Shown piece by piece: positions 48,701 to 62,300 of a stretch of 64,000 bases of DNA (positions are counted from its first letter, which is position 1; every line of letters begins with the position of its first letter). This DNA comes from Pterois miles (lineage: Eukaryota > Chordata > Actinopteri > Perciformes > Scorpaenidae): NCBI GenBank assembly GCA_947000775.1, contig CAMQGK010000299.1, positions 19,161,001 to 19,225,000 on the forward strand. Direction: 5' to 3'. Made by a program: the position numbers and the translations under genes. The notes below the pieces were generated by a model. That model did not search any database, was not told the DNA's origin, and saw nothing but the letters and a program-made list of their open reading frames with translations.

Positions 48701-51700
48701 AACAGTCATATTATGGCATGTAAAGTAATTCTACGGTGATAAAAAGTCATTTTATCGAATGTTGAAAAATTTTACGATGAAAACGTCAAATTTTTGTATG
48801 TTGAAAAAAATCATGAAAACAGTCACATTATGGCATGTAAAATGATTCTACGGTGATAAAAAGTCATTTTATATAATGTTGAAAAATTTTACAAAAAAAT
48901 TGTCATAGTATAGTATGTCGAAAATGTTATGTTTTCATCGTAAAATATTTGTATGTGAAAAAAATCATGAAAACAGTCGTTTTATGGCATATAAAATGAT
49001 TGTACGGTGATAAAAAGTCATTTTATCGAATGTTGAAAAATTTTACGAAAAAAGTCATAGTATAGTATGTCGAAAATTTTACGTTTTCATCGTAAAATCT
49101 TTGCATGTTGAGAAAAATCATGAAAACAGTCATATTATGGCATGTAAAATGATTCTAAGGTGTCAAAAAGTTATGTTATTGGATGTTGAAAAATTTTACA
49201 AAAAAGTCATAGTATAGTATGTCGAAAATTTTACAATGAAAACGTCAGATTTTTGTATGTTGAAAAAAATCATGAAAACAGTCATATTATGGCATGTAAA
49301 ATGATTCTACGGTGATAAAAAGTCATTTTATCGAATGTTGAAAAATTTTGTAAAAAATGTCATAGTATAGTATGTCGAAAATTTTACATTTTCATCGTAA
49401 AATTTTTGTATGTTGAAAAAAATTATGAAAAAAGTCATATTATGGCATGTAAAATGATTCTACGACGATAAAAATTAATTTTATCGATTGTTGAAAAATT
49501 TTACGAAAAAAAGTCATAGTATAGTATGTCGAAAATTTTACGATGAAAACGTCAGATTTTTGTATGTTGAAAAAAATCATGAAAACAGTCATATTATGGC
49601 ATGTAAAATGATTCTACGGAAATAAAAAGTCATTTTATCAAATGTTGAAAAATTTTACATAAAAATTGTCATAGTATAGTATGTCGAAAATGTTATGTTT
49701 TCATCGTAAAATATTTGTATGTGAAAAAAATCATGAAAACAGTCATATTATGGCATGTAAAATGATTCTACGGTAATAAAAAGCCATTTTATCGAATGTT
49801 TAAAAATTTTACGAAAAAAGTCATAGTATAGTATGTCGAAAATTTTACGTTTTCATCGTAAAATCTTTGCATGTTGAGAAAAATCATGAAAACAGTCATA
49901 TTATGGCATGTAAAATGATTCTAAGGTGTCAAAAAGTTATTTTATTGGATGTTGAAAAATTTTACAAAAAAGTCATAGTATAGTATGTCGAAAATTTTAC
50001 GATGAAAACGTCAGATTTTTGTATGTTGAAAAAAATCATGAAAACAGTCATATTATGGCATGTAAAATGATTCTACGGTGATAAAAAGTCATTTTATCGA
50101 ATGTTGAAAAATTTTGTAAAAAATGTCAGAGTATAGTATGTCGAAAATTTTACATTTTCATCGTAAAATTTTTGTATGTTGAAAAAAATCATGAAAAAAG
50201 TCATATTATGTCATGTAAAATGATTCTACGATGATAAAAAGTCATTTTATCGAATGTTGAAAAATTTTACGAAATAAAGTCATAGTATAGTATGTCGAAA
50301 ATTTTACGATGAAAACGTCAGATTTTTGTATTTTGAAAAAAATCATGAAAACAGTCATATTATGGCATGTAAAATGATTCTACGGTGATAAAAAGTCATT
50401 TTATCAAATGTTGAAAAATTTTACATAAAAATGTCAAAGTATAGTATGTCGAAAATTTTAAGTTTTCATCGTAAAATATTTGTATGTTGAAAAATATCAT
50501 GAAAAAAGTCATTATGGCATGTAAAATGATTCTACTGTGACAAAAAGTTATTTTATTGGATGTTGAAAAATTTTACAAAAAAGTCATAGTATAGTATGTC
50601 GAAAATTTTACGATGAAAACGTCAAATTTTTGTATGTTGAAAAAAATCATGAAAACAATCATATTATGGCATGTAAAATGATTCCATGGTGAAAAAAGTC
50701 ATTTTATCGAATGTTGAAAAATTTTACAAAAAAATTGTCATAGTATAGTATATCGAAAATTTTACGTTTTCATCGTAAAATATTTGTATGTGAAAAAAAT
50801 CATGAAAACAGTCATATTATGGCATGTAAAATAATTCTATGGTGATAAAAAGTCATTTTATCGAATGTTGAAAAATTGTACGAAAAAAGTCATAGTATAG
50901 TATGTCGAAAATTTTACGTTTTCATCGTAAAATCTTTGTATGTTGAGAAAAGTCATGAAAACAGTCATATTATGGCATGTAAAATGATTCTACGGTGATA
51001 AAAAAAAATATTTTATTGGATGTTGAAAAATTTTACAAAAAAGTCATAGTATAGTATGTCGAAAATTTTACGATAAAACGTCAAATTTTTGTATGTTGAA
51101 AAAAATCATGAAAACAGTCATATTATGGCATATAAAATGATTCTACGGTGATAAAAAGTCATTTTATCGAATGTTGAAAAATTTTACGAAAAAAGTCATA
51201 GTATAGTATGTCGAAAATTTTACGATGAAAACGTCAAATTTTTGTATGTTTAAAAAAATCATGAAAACAGTCATATTATGGCATGTTAAATGATTCTACG
51301 GTGACAAAGAATCATTTTATCGAATGTTGAAAAATTTAAAAAAAAGTCATAGTATAGTATGTCGAAAATTTTATGATGAAAATGTCAAATTTTTGTATGT
51401 TGAAAAAAATGATGAAAACAGTCATATTATGGCATGTAAAATGATTCTACGGTGATAAAAAGTCATTTTATCGAATGTTGAAAAATTTTGTAAAAAATGT
51501 CATAGTATAGTATGTCGAAAATTTTACATTTTCATCGTAAAATTTTTGTATGTTGAAAAAAATTATGAAAAAAGTCATATTATGGCATGTAAAATGATTC
51601 TACGACGATAAAAAGTAATTTTATCGATTGTTGAAAAATTTTACGAAAAAAAGTCATAGTATAGTATGTCGAAAATTTTACGATGAAAACGTCAGATTTT

Positions 51701-52187
51701 TGTATGTTGAAAAAAATCATGAAAACAGTCATATTATGGCATGTAAAATGATTCTACGGAAATAAAAAGTCATTTTATCGAATGTTGAAAAATTTTGTAA
51801 AAAATGTCATAGTATAGTATGTCGAAAATTTTACATTTTCATCGTAAAATTTTTGTATGTTGAAAAAAATTATGAAAAAAGTCATATTATGGCATGTAAA
51901 ATGATTCTACGACGATAAAAAGTAATTTTATCGATTGTTGAAAAATTTTACGAAAAAAAGTCATAGTATAGTATGTCGAAAATTTTACGATGAAAACGTC
52001 AGATTTTTGTATGTTGAAAAAAATCATGAAAACAGTCATATTATGGCATGTAAAATGATTCTACGGAAATAAAAAGTCATTTTATCAAATGTTGAAAAAT
52101 TTTACATAAAAATGTCATAGTATAGTATGTCGAAAATTTTACGTTTTCATCGTAAAATATTTGTATGTTGAAAAAAATCATGAAAAA

Positions 52188-55100
52188 AGTCATTATGGCT
52201 TGTAAAATGATTCTACGATGATAAAAAGTCATTTCATTGAATGTTAAAAAATTTTACAGAAAGTCATAGTATAGTATGTCGAAAATTTTACGATGAAAAT
52301 GTCAAATTTTTGTATGTTGAAAAAATTCATGAAAACAGTCATATTATGGCATATAAAATGATTCTACGGTGATTAAAAGTCCTTTTATCGAATGTTGAAA
52401 AATTTTACGAAAAAAGTCATAGTATAGTATGTCGAAAATTTTAATATGAAAACGTCAAATTTTTGTATGTTTAAAAAAATCATGAAAACAGTCATATTAT
52501 GGCATGTAAAATGATTCTACGGTGATAAAAAGCCATTTCATCGAATGTTAAATTTTTTTAAAAAGTCATAGTATAGTATGTCGAAAATTTTACGATGAAA
52601 ACGTCAAATTTTTGTATGTTGAAAAAAATCATGAAAAAAGTCATATTATGGCATGTAAAATGATTCTACGATGATAAAAAGTCATTTTATCGAATGTTGA
52701 AAAATTTTACGAAATAAAGTCATAGTATAGTATGTCGAAAATTTTACGATGAAAACGTCAAATTATTGTATGTTGAAAAAAATCATGAAAACAATCATAT
52801 TATGGCATGTAAAATGATTCCATGGTGAAAAAAGTCATTTTATCGAATGTTGAAAAATTTTGTAAAAAATGTCATAGTATAGTATGTCGAAAATTTTACA
52901 TTTTCATCGTAAAATTTTTGTATGTTGAAAAAAATTATGAAAAAAGTCACATTATGGCATGTAAAATGATTCTACGACGATAAAAAGTAATTTTATCGAT
53001 TGTTGAAAAATTTTACGAAAAAAAGTCATAGTATAGTATGTCGAAAATTTTACGATGAAAACGTCAGATTTTTGTATGTTGAAAAAAATCATGAAAACAG
53101 TCATTATGGCATGTAAAATGATTCTACGGAAATAAAAAGTCATTTTATCAAATGTTGAAAAATTTTACATAAAAATGTCATAGTATAGTATGTCGAAAAT
53201 TTTACGTTTTCATCGTAAAATATTTGTATGTTGAAAAAAATCATGAAAAAAGTCATTATGGCTTGTAAAATGATTCTACGATGATAAAAAGTCATTTCAT
53301 TGAATGTTAAAAAATTTTACAGAAAGTCATAGTATAGTATGTCGAAAATTTTACGATGAAAATGTCAAATTTTTGTATGTTGAAAAAAACCATGAAAACA
53401 GTCATATTATGGCATGTAAAATAATTCTACGGTGATAAAAAGTCATTTTATCGAATGTTGAAAAATTTTACGAAAAAAGTCATAGTATAGTATGTCGAAA
53501 ATTTTACGATGAAAACGTCAAATTTTTGTATGTTGAAAAAAATCATGAAAACAGTCACATTATGGCATGTAAAATGATTCTACGGTGATAAAAAGTCATT
53601 TTATATAATGTTGAAAAATTTTACAAAAAAATTGTCATAGTATAGTATGTCGAAAATGTTATGTTTTCATCGTAAAATATTTGTATGTGAAAAAAATCAT
53701 GAAAACAGTCGTTTTATGGCATATAAAATGATTGTACGGTGATAAAAAGTCATTTTATCGAATGTTGAAAAATTTTACGAAAAAAGTCATAGTATAGTAT
53801 GTCGAAAATTTTACGTTTTCATCGTAAAATCTTTGCATGTTGAGAAAAATCATGAAAACAGTCATATTATGGCATGTAAAATGATTCTAAGGTGTCAAAA
53901 AGTTATGTTATTGGATGTTGAAAAATTTTACAAAAAAGTCATAGTATAGTATGTCGAAAATTTTACGATGAAAACGTCAGATTTTTGTATGTTGAAAAAA
54001 ATCATGAAAACAGTCATATTATGGCATGTAAAATGATTCTACGGTGATAAAAAGTCATTTTATCGAATGTTGAAAAATTTTGTAAAAAATGTCATAGTAT
54101 AGTATGTCGAAAATTTTACATTTTCATCGTAAAATTTTTGTATGTTAAAAAAAATTATGAAAAAAGTCATATTATGGCATGTAAAATGATTCTACGACGA
54201 TAAAAAGTAATTTTATCGATTGTTGAAAAATTTTACGAAAAAAAGTCATAGTATAGTATGTCGAAAATTTTACGATGAAAACGTCAGATTTTTGTATGTT
54301 GAAAAAAATCATGAAAACAGTCATATTATGGCATGTAAAATGATTCTACGGAAATAAAAAGTCATTTTATCAAATGTTGAAAAATTTTACATAAAAATGT
54401 CATAGTATAGTATGTCGAAAATTTTACGTTTTCATCGTAAAATATTTGTATGTTGAAAAAAATCATGAAAAAAGTCATTATGGCTTGTAAAATGATTCTA
54501 CGATGATAAAAAGTCATTTCATTGAATGTTAAAAAATTTTACAGAAAGTCATAGTATAGTATGTCGAAAATTTTACGATGAAAATGTCAAATTTTTGTAT
54601 GTTGAAAAAAACCATGAAAACAGTCATATTATGGCATGTAAAATAATTCTACGGTGATAAAAAGTCATTTTATCGAATGTTGAAAAATTTTACGAAAAAA
54701 GTCATAGTATAGTATGTCGAAAATTTTACGATGAAAACGTCAAATTTTTGTATGTTGAAAAAAATCATGAAAACAGTCACATTATGGCATGTAAAATGAT
54801 TCTACGGTGATAAAAAGTCATTTTATATAATGTTGAAAAATTTTACAAAAAAATTGTCATAGTATAGTATGTCGAAAATTTTACGTTTTCATCGTAAAAT
54901 CTTTGCATGTTTAGAAAAATCATGAAAACAGTCATATTATGGCATGTAAAATGATTCTAAGGTGTCAAAAAGTTATTTTATTGGATGTTGAAAAATTTTA
55001 CAAAAAAGTCATAGTATAGTATGTCGAAAATTTTACGATGAAAACGTCAGATTTTTGTATGTTGAAAAAAATCATGAAAACAGTCATATTATGGCATGTA

Positions 55101-56883
55101 AAATGATTCTACGGTGATAAAAAGTCATTTTATCGAATGTTGAAAAATTTTGTAAAAAATGTTAGAGTATAGTATGTCGAAAATTTTACATTTTCATCGT
55201 AAAATTTTTGTATGTTGAAAAAAATCATGAAAAAAGTCATATTATGTCATGTAAAATGATTCTACGATGATAAAAAGTCATTTTATCGAATGTTGAAAAA
55301 TTTTACGAAATAAAGTCATAGTATAGTATGTCGAAAATTTTACGATGAAAACGTCAGATTTTTGTATTTTGAAAAAAATCATGAAAACAGTCATATTATG
55401 GCATGTAAAATGATTCTACGGTGATAAAAAGTCATTTTATCAAATGTTGAAAAATTTTACATAAAAATGTCAAAGTATAGTATGTCGAAAATTTTAAGTT
55501 TTCATCGTAAAATATTTGTATGTTGAAAAATATCATGAAAAAAGTCATTATGGCATGTAAAATGATTCTACTGTGACAAAAAGTTATTTTATTGGATGTT
55601 GAAAAATTTTACAAAAAAGTCATAGTATAGTATGTCGAAAATTTTACGATGAAAACGTCAAATTTTTGTATGTTGAAAAAAATCATGAAAACAATCATAT
55701 TATGGCATATAAAATGATTCCATGGTGAAAAAAGTCATTTTATCGAATGTTGAAAAATTTTACAAAAAAATTGTCATAGTATAGTATATCGAAAATTTTA
55801 CGTTTTCATCGTAAAATATTTGTATGTGAAAAAAATCATGAAAACAGTCATATTATGGCATGTAAAATAATTCTATGGTGATAAAAAGTCATTTTATCGA
55901 ATGTTGAAAAATTGTACGAAAAAAGTCATAGTATAGTATGTCGAAAATTTTACGTTTTCATCGTAAAATCTTTGTATGTTGAGAAAAGTCATGAAAACAG
56001 TCATATTATGGCATGTAAAATGATTCTACGGTGATAAAAAAAAATATTTTATTGGATGTTGAAAAATTTTACAAAAAAGTCATAGTATAGTATGTCGAAA
56101 ATTTTACGATAAAACGTCAAATTTTTGTATGTTGAAAAAAATCATGAAAACAGTCATATTATGGCATATAAAATGATTCTACGGTGATAAAAAGTCATTT
56201 TATCGAATGTTGAAAAATTTTACGAAAAAAGTCATAGTATAGTATGTCGAAAATTTTACGATGAAAACGTCAAATTTTTGTATGTTGAAAAAAATCATGA
56301 AAACAATCATATTATGGCATGTAAAATGATTCCATGGTGAAAAAAGTCATTTTATCGAATGTTGAAAAATTTTACAAAAAAATTGTCATAGTATAGTATA
56401 TCGAAAATTTTACGTTTTCATCGTAAAATATTTGAATGTGAATAAAATCATGAAAACAGTCATATTATGGCATGTACAATGATTCTACGGTGATAAAAAG
56501 CCATTTTATCGAATGTTTAAAAATTTTACAAAAAAGTCATAGTATAGTATGTCGAAAATTTTACGATGAAAACGTCAAATTTTTGTATGTTGAAAAAAAT
56601 CATGAAAACAGTCATATTATGGCATGTAAAATGATTCTACGGTGATAAAAAGTCATTTTATCGAATGTTGAAAAATTTTGTAAAAAATGTCATAGTATAG
56701 TATGTCGAAAATTTTACGATGAAAACGTCAGATTTTTGTATGTTGAAAAAAATCATGAAAACAGTCATATTATGGCATGTAAAATGATTCTACGGTAATA
56801 AAAAGTCATTTTATCAAATGTTGAAAAATTTTACATAAAAATGTCATAGTATAGTATGTCGAAAATTTTACGATGAAAACGTC
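52188..56883. repeat. segment duplicated 7117 bp downstream, copy A
   Basis: Matching landmarks at a constant offset of 7117 bp: 52331/59448, 54841/61958, 55441/62558, 56401/63518, 56821/63938. Upstream of 52188 the two diverge. The right end is limited by the window edge, so the duplicated length is at least 4.7 kb. Confidence 0.85.
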
Positions 56884-59304
56884 AAATTTTTGTATGTTGA
56901 AAAAAATCATGAAAACAGTCACATTATGGAATGTAAAATGATTCTACGGTGACAAAGAGTCATTTTATCAAATGTTGAAAAATTAAAAAAAAAGTCATAG
57001 TATAGTATGTCGCAAATTTTACGATGAAAATGTCAAATTTTTGTATGTTGAAAAAAATCATGAAAACAGTCATATTATGGCATGTAAAATGATTCTACGG
57101 TGATAAAAAGCCATTTCATCGAATGTTGAAAATTTTTTAAAAAGTCATAGTATAGTATGTCGAAAATTTTACGATGAAAACGTCAAATTTTTGTTTGTTG
57201 AAAAAAATCATGAAAACAGTCATGGCATGTAAAATGATTCTACGGTGATAAAAAGCCATTTCATCGAATGTTGAAAATTTTTTAAAAAGTCATAGTATAG
57301 TATGTCGAAAATTTTACGATGAAAACGTCAAATTTTTGTATGTTGAAAAAAATCAGGAAAACAGTCATTATGGCATGTAAAATGATTCTACGGTGATAAA
57401 AAGTCATTTTATCGAATGTTGAAAAATTTTGTAAAAAATGTCATAGTATAGTATGTCGAAAATTTTACATTTTCATCGTAAAATTTTTGCATGTTGAAAA
57501 AAATCATGAAAAAAGTCATATTATGGCATGTAAAATGATTCTACGATGATAAAAAGTCATTTTATCGAATGTTCAAAAATTTTACGAAAAAAAGTCATAG
57601 CATAGTATGTCGAAAATTTTACGATGAAAACGTCAGATTTTTGTATGTTGAAAAAAATCATGAAAACAGTCATATTATGGCATGTAAAATGATTCTACGG
57701 TGATAAAAAGTCATTTTATATAATGTTGAAAAATTTTACAAAAAAATTGTCATAGTATAGTATGTCGAAAATTTTATGTTTTCATCGTAAAATATTTGTA
57801 TGTGAAAAAAATCATGAAAACAGTCATATTATGGCATGTAAAATGATTCTACGGTAATAAAAAGCCATTTTATCGAATGTTTAAAAATTTTACAAAAAAG
57901 TCATAGTATAGTATGTCGAAAATTTTACGATTAAAACGTCAAATTTTTGTATGTTGAAAAAAATCATGAAAACAGTCGTATTATGGCATATAAAATGATT
58001 GTACGGTGATAAAAAGTCATTTTATCGAATGTTGAAAAATTTTACATAAAAATGTCATAGTATAGTATGTCGAAAATTTTACGTTTTCATCGTAAAATAT
58101 TTGTATGTTGAAAAAAATCATGAAAACAATCATATTATGGCATGTAAAATGATTCCATGGTGAAAAAAGTCATTTTATCGAATGTTGAAAAATTTTACAA
58201 AAAAATTGTCATAGTATAGTATATCGAAAATTTTATGTTTTCATCGTAAAATATTTGTATGTGAAAAAAATCATGAAAACAGTCATATTATGGCATGTAA
58301 AATGATTCTACGGTAATAAAAAGCCATTTTATCGAATGTTTAAAAATTTTACAAAAAAGTCATAGTATAGTATGTCGAAAATTTTACGTTTTCATCGTAA
58401 AATATTTGTATGTTGAAAAAAATTCATGAAAAAAGTCATATTATGGCATGTACGAAAAAAGTCATAGTATAGTATGTCGAAAATTTTACGATGAAAACGT
58501 CAAATTTTTGTATGTTGAAAAAATTCATGAAAACAGTCATATTATGACATGTAAAATGATTCTACGGTGACAAAGAGTCATTTTATCGAATGTTGAAAAA
58601 TTTAAAAAAAGTCATAGTATAGTATGTCGAAAATTTTACGTTTTCATCGTAAAATTTTTGTATGTTGAAAAAAATCATGAAAACAGTCATATTATGGCAT
58701 GTAAAATGATTCTACGGTGATAAAAAGCCATTTCATCGAATGTTAAATTTTTTTTAAAAAGTCATAGTATAGCATGTCGAAAATTTTACGATGAAAACGT
58801 CAAATTTTTGTATGTTGAAAGAAATCATGAAAACAGTCATATTATGGCATGTAAAATGATTCTACGGTGACAAAGAATCATTTGATCGAATGTTGAAAAA
58901 TTAAAAAAAAAGTCATAGTATAGTATGTCGAAAATTTTATGATGAAAATGTCAAATTTTTGTATGTTGAAAAAAATCATGAAAACAGTCATATTATGTTA
59001 TGTAAAATGATTCTACGGTGATAAAAAGTTATTTTATCGAATGTTGAAAAATTTTGTAAAAAATGTCATAGTATAGTATGTCGAAAATTTTACATTTTCA
59101 TCGTAAAATTTTTGTATGTTGAAAAAAATTATGAAAAAAGTCATATTATGGCATGTAAAATGATTCTACGATGATAAAAAGTAATTTTATCGATTGTTGA
59201 AAAATTTTACGAAAAAAAGTCATAGTATAATACGTATATGTATATGTCGAAAATTTTACGATGAAAACGTCAGATTTTTGTATGTTGAAAAAAATCATGA
59301 AAAC

Positions 59305-62300
59305 AGTCATTATGGCTTGTAAAATGATTCTACGATGATAAAAAGTCATTTCATTGAATGTTAAAAAATTTTACAGAAAGTCATAGTATAGTATGTCGAA
59401 AATTTTACGATGAAAATGTCAAATTTTTGTATGTTGAAAAAATTCATGAAAACAGTCATATTATGGCATATAAAATGATTCTACGGTGATTAAAAGTCCT
59501 TTTATCGAATGTTGAAAAATTTTACGAAAAAAGTCATAGTATAGTATGTCGAAAATTTTAATATGAAAACGTCAAATTTTTGTATGTTTAAAAAAATCAT
59601 GAAAACAGTCATATTATGGCATGTAAAATGATTCTACGGTGATAAAAAGCCATTTCATCGAATGTTAAATTTTTTTAAAAAGTCATAGTATAGTATGTCG
59701 AAAATTTTACGATGAAAACGTCAAATTTTTGTATGTTGAAAAAAATCATGAAAAAAGTCATATTATGGCATGTAAAATGATTCTACGATGATAAAAAGTC
59801 ATTTTATCGAATGTTGAAAAATTTTACGAAATAAAGTCATAGTATAGTATGTCGAAAATTTTACGATGAAAACGTCAAATTATTGTATGTTGAAAAAAAT
59901 CATGAAAACAATCATATTATGGCATGTAAAATGATTCCATGGTGAAAAAAGTCATTTTATCGAATGTTGAAAAATTTTGTAAAAAATGTCATAGTATAGT
60001 ATGTCGAAAATTTTACATTTTCATCGTAAAATTTTTGTATGTTGAAAAAAATTATGAAAAAAGTCACATTATGGCATGTAAAATGATTCTACGACGATAA
60101 AAAGTAATTTTATCGATTGTTGAAAAATTTTACGAAAAAAAGTCATAGTATAGTATGTCGAAAATTTTACGATGAAAACGTCAGATTTTTGTATGTTGAA
60201 AAAAATCATGAAAACAGTCATTATGGCATGTAAAATGATTCTACGGAAATAAAAAGTCATTTTATCAAATGTTGAAAAATTTTACATAAAAATGTCATAG
60301 TATAGTATGTCGAAAATTTTACGTTTTCATCGTAAAATATTTGTATGTTGAAAAAAATCATGAAAAAAGTCATTATGGCTTGTAAAATGATTCTACGATG
60401 ATAAAAAGTCATTTCATTGAATGTTAAAAAATTTTACAGAAAGTCATAGTATAGTATGTCGAAAATTTTACGATGAAAATGTCAAATTTTTGTATGTTGA
60501 AAAAAACCATGAAAACAGTCATATTATGGCATGTAAAATAATTCTACGGTGATAAAAAGTCATTTTATCGAATGTTGAAAAATTTTACGAAAAAAGTCAT
60601 AGTATAGTATGTCGAAAATTTTACGATGAAAACGTCAAATTTTTGTATGTTGAAAAAAATCATGAAAACAGTCACATTATGGCATGTAAAATGATTCTAC
60701 GGTGATAAAAAGTCATTTTATATAATGTTGAAAAATTTTACAAAAAAATTGTCATAGTATAGTATGTCGAAAATGTTATGTTTTCATCGTAAAATATTTG
60801 TATGTGAAAAAAATCATGAAAACAGTCGTTTTATGGCATATAAAATGATTGTACGGTGATAAAAAGTCATTTTATCGAATGTTGAAAAATTTTACGAAAA
60901 AAGTCATAGTATAGTATGTCGAAAATTTTACGTTTTCATCGTAAAATCTTTGCATGTTGAGAAAAATCATGAAAACAGTCATATTATGGCATGTAAAATG
61001 ATTCTAAGGTGTCAAAAAGTTATGTTATTGGATGTTGAAAAATTTTACAAAAAAGTCATAGTATAGTATGTCGAAAATTTTACGATGAAAACGTCAGATT
61101 TTTGTATGTTGAAAAAAATCATGAAAACAGTCATATTATGGCATGTAAAATGATTCTACGGTGATAAAAAGTCATTTTATCGAATGTTGAAAAATTTTGT
61201 AAAAAATGTCATAGTATAGTATGTCGAAAATTTTACATTTTCATCGTAAAATTTTTGTATGTTAAAAAAAATTATGAAAAAAGTCATATTATGGCATGTA
61301 AAATGATTCTACGACGATAAAAAGTAATTTTATCGATTGTTGAAAAATTTTACGAAAAAAAGTCATAGTATAGTATGTCGAAAATTTTACGATGAAAACG
61401 TCAGATTTTTGTATGTTGAAAAAAATCATGAAAACAGTCATATTATGGCATGTAAAATGATTCTACGGAAATAAAAAGTCATTTTATCAAATGTTGAAAA
61501 ATTTTACATAAAAATGTCATAGTATAGTATGTCGAAAATTTTACGTTTTCATCGTAAAATATTTGTATGTTGAAAAAAATCATGAAAAAAGTCATTATGG
61601 CTTGTAAAATGATTCTACGATGATAAAAAGTCATTTCATTGAATGTTAAAAAATTTTACAGAAAGTCATAGTATAGTATGTCGAAAATTTTACGATGAAA
61701 ATGTCAAATTTTTGTATGTTGAAAAAAACCATGAAAACAGTCATATTATGGCATGTAAAATAATTCTACGGTGATAAAAAGTCATTTTATCGAATGTTGA
61801 AAAATTTTACGAAAAAAGTCATAGTATAGTATGTCGAAAATTTTACGATGAAAACGTCAAATTTTTGTATGTTGAAAAAAATCATGAAAACAGTCACATT
61901 ATGGCATGTAAAATGATTCTACGGTGATAAAAAGTCATTTTATATAATGTTGAAAAATTTTACAAAAAAATTGTCATAGTATAGTATGTCGAAAATTTTA
62001 CGTTTTCATCGTAAAATCTTTGCATGTTTAGAAAAATCATGAAAACAGTCATATTATGGCATGTAAAATGATTCTAAGGTGTCAAAAAGTTATTTTATTG
62101 GATGTTGAAAAATTTTACAAAAAAGTCATAGTATAGTATGTCGAAAATTTTACGATGAAAACGTCAGATTTTTGTATGTTGAAAAAAATCATGAAAACAG
62201 TCATATTATGGCATGTAAAATGATTCTACGGTGATAAAAAGTCATTTTATCGAATGTTGAAAAATTTTGTAAAAAATGTTAGAGTATAGTATGTCGAAAA

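Noticed and set aside
48256..60260. Identical minus-strand frames of 63 codons at 48256, 52952 and 60069 (variant at 59146)
   Set aside because: They are the same satellite monomer variants copied by block duplication, not genes.
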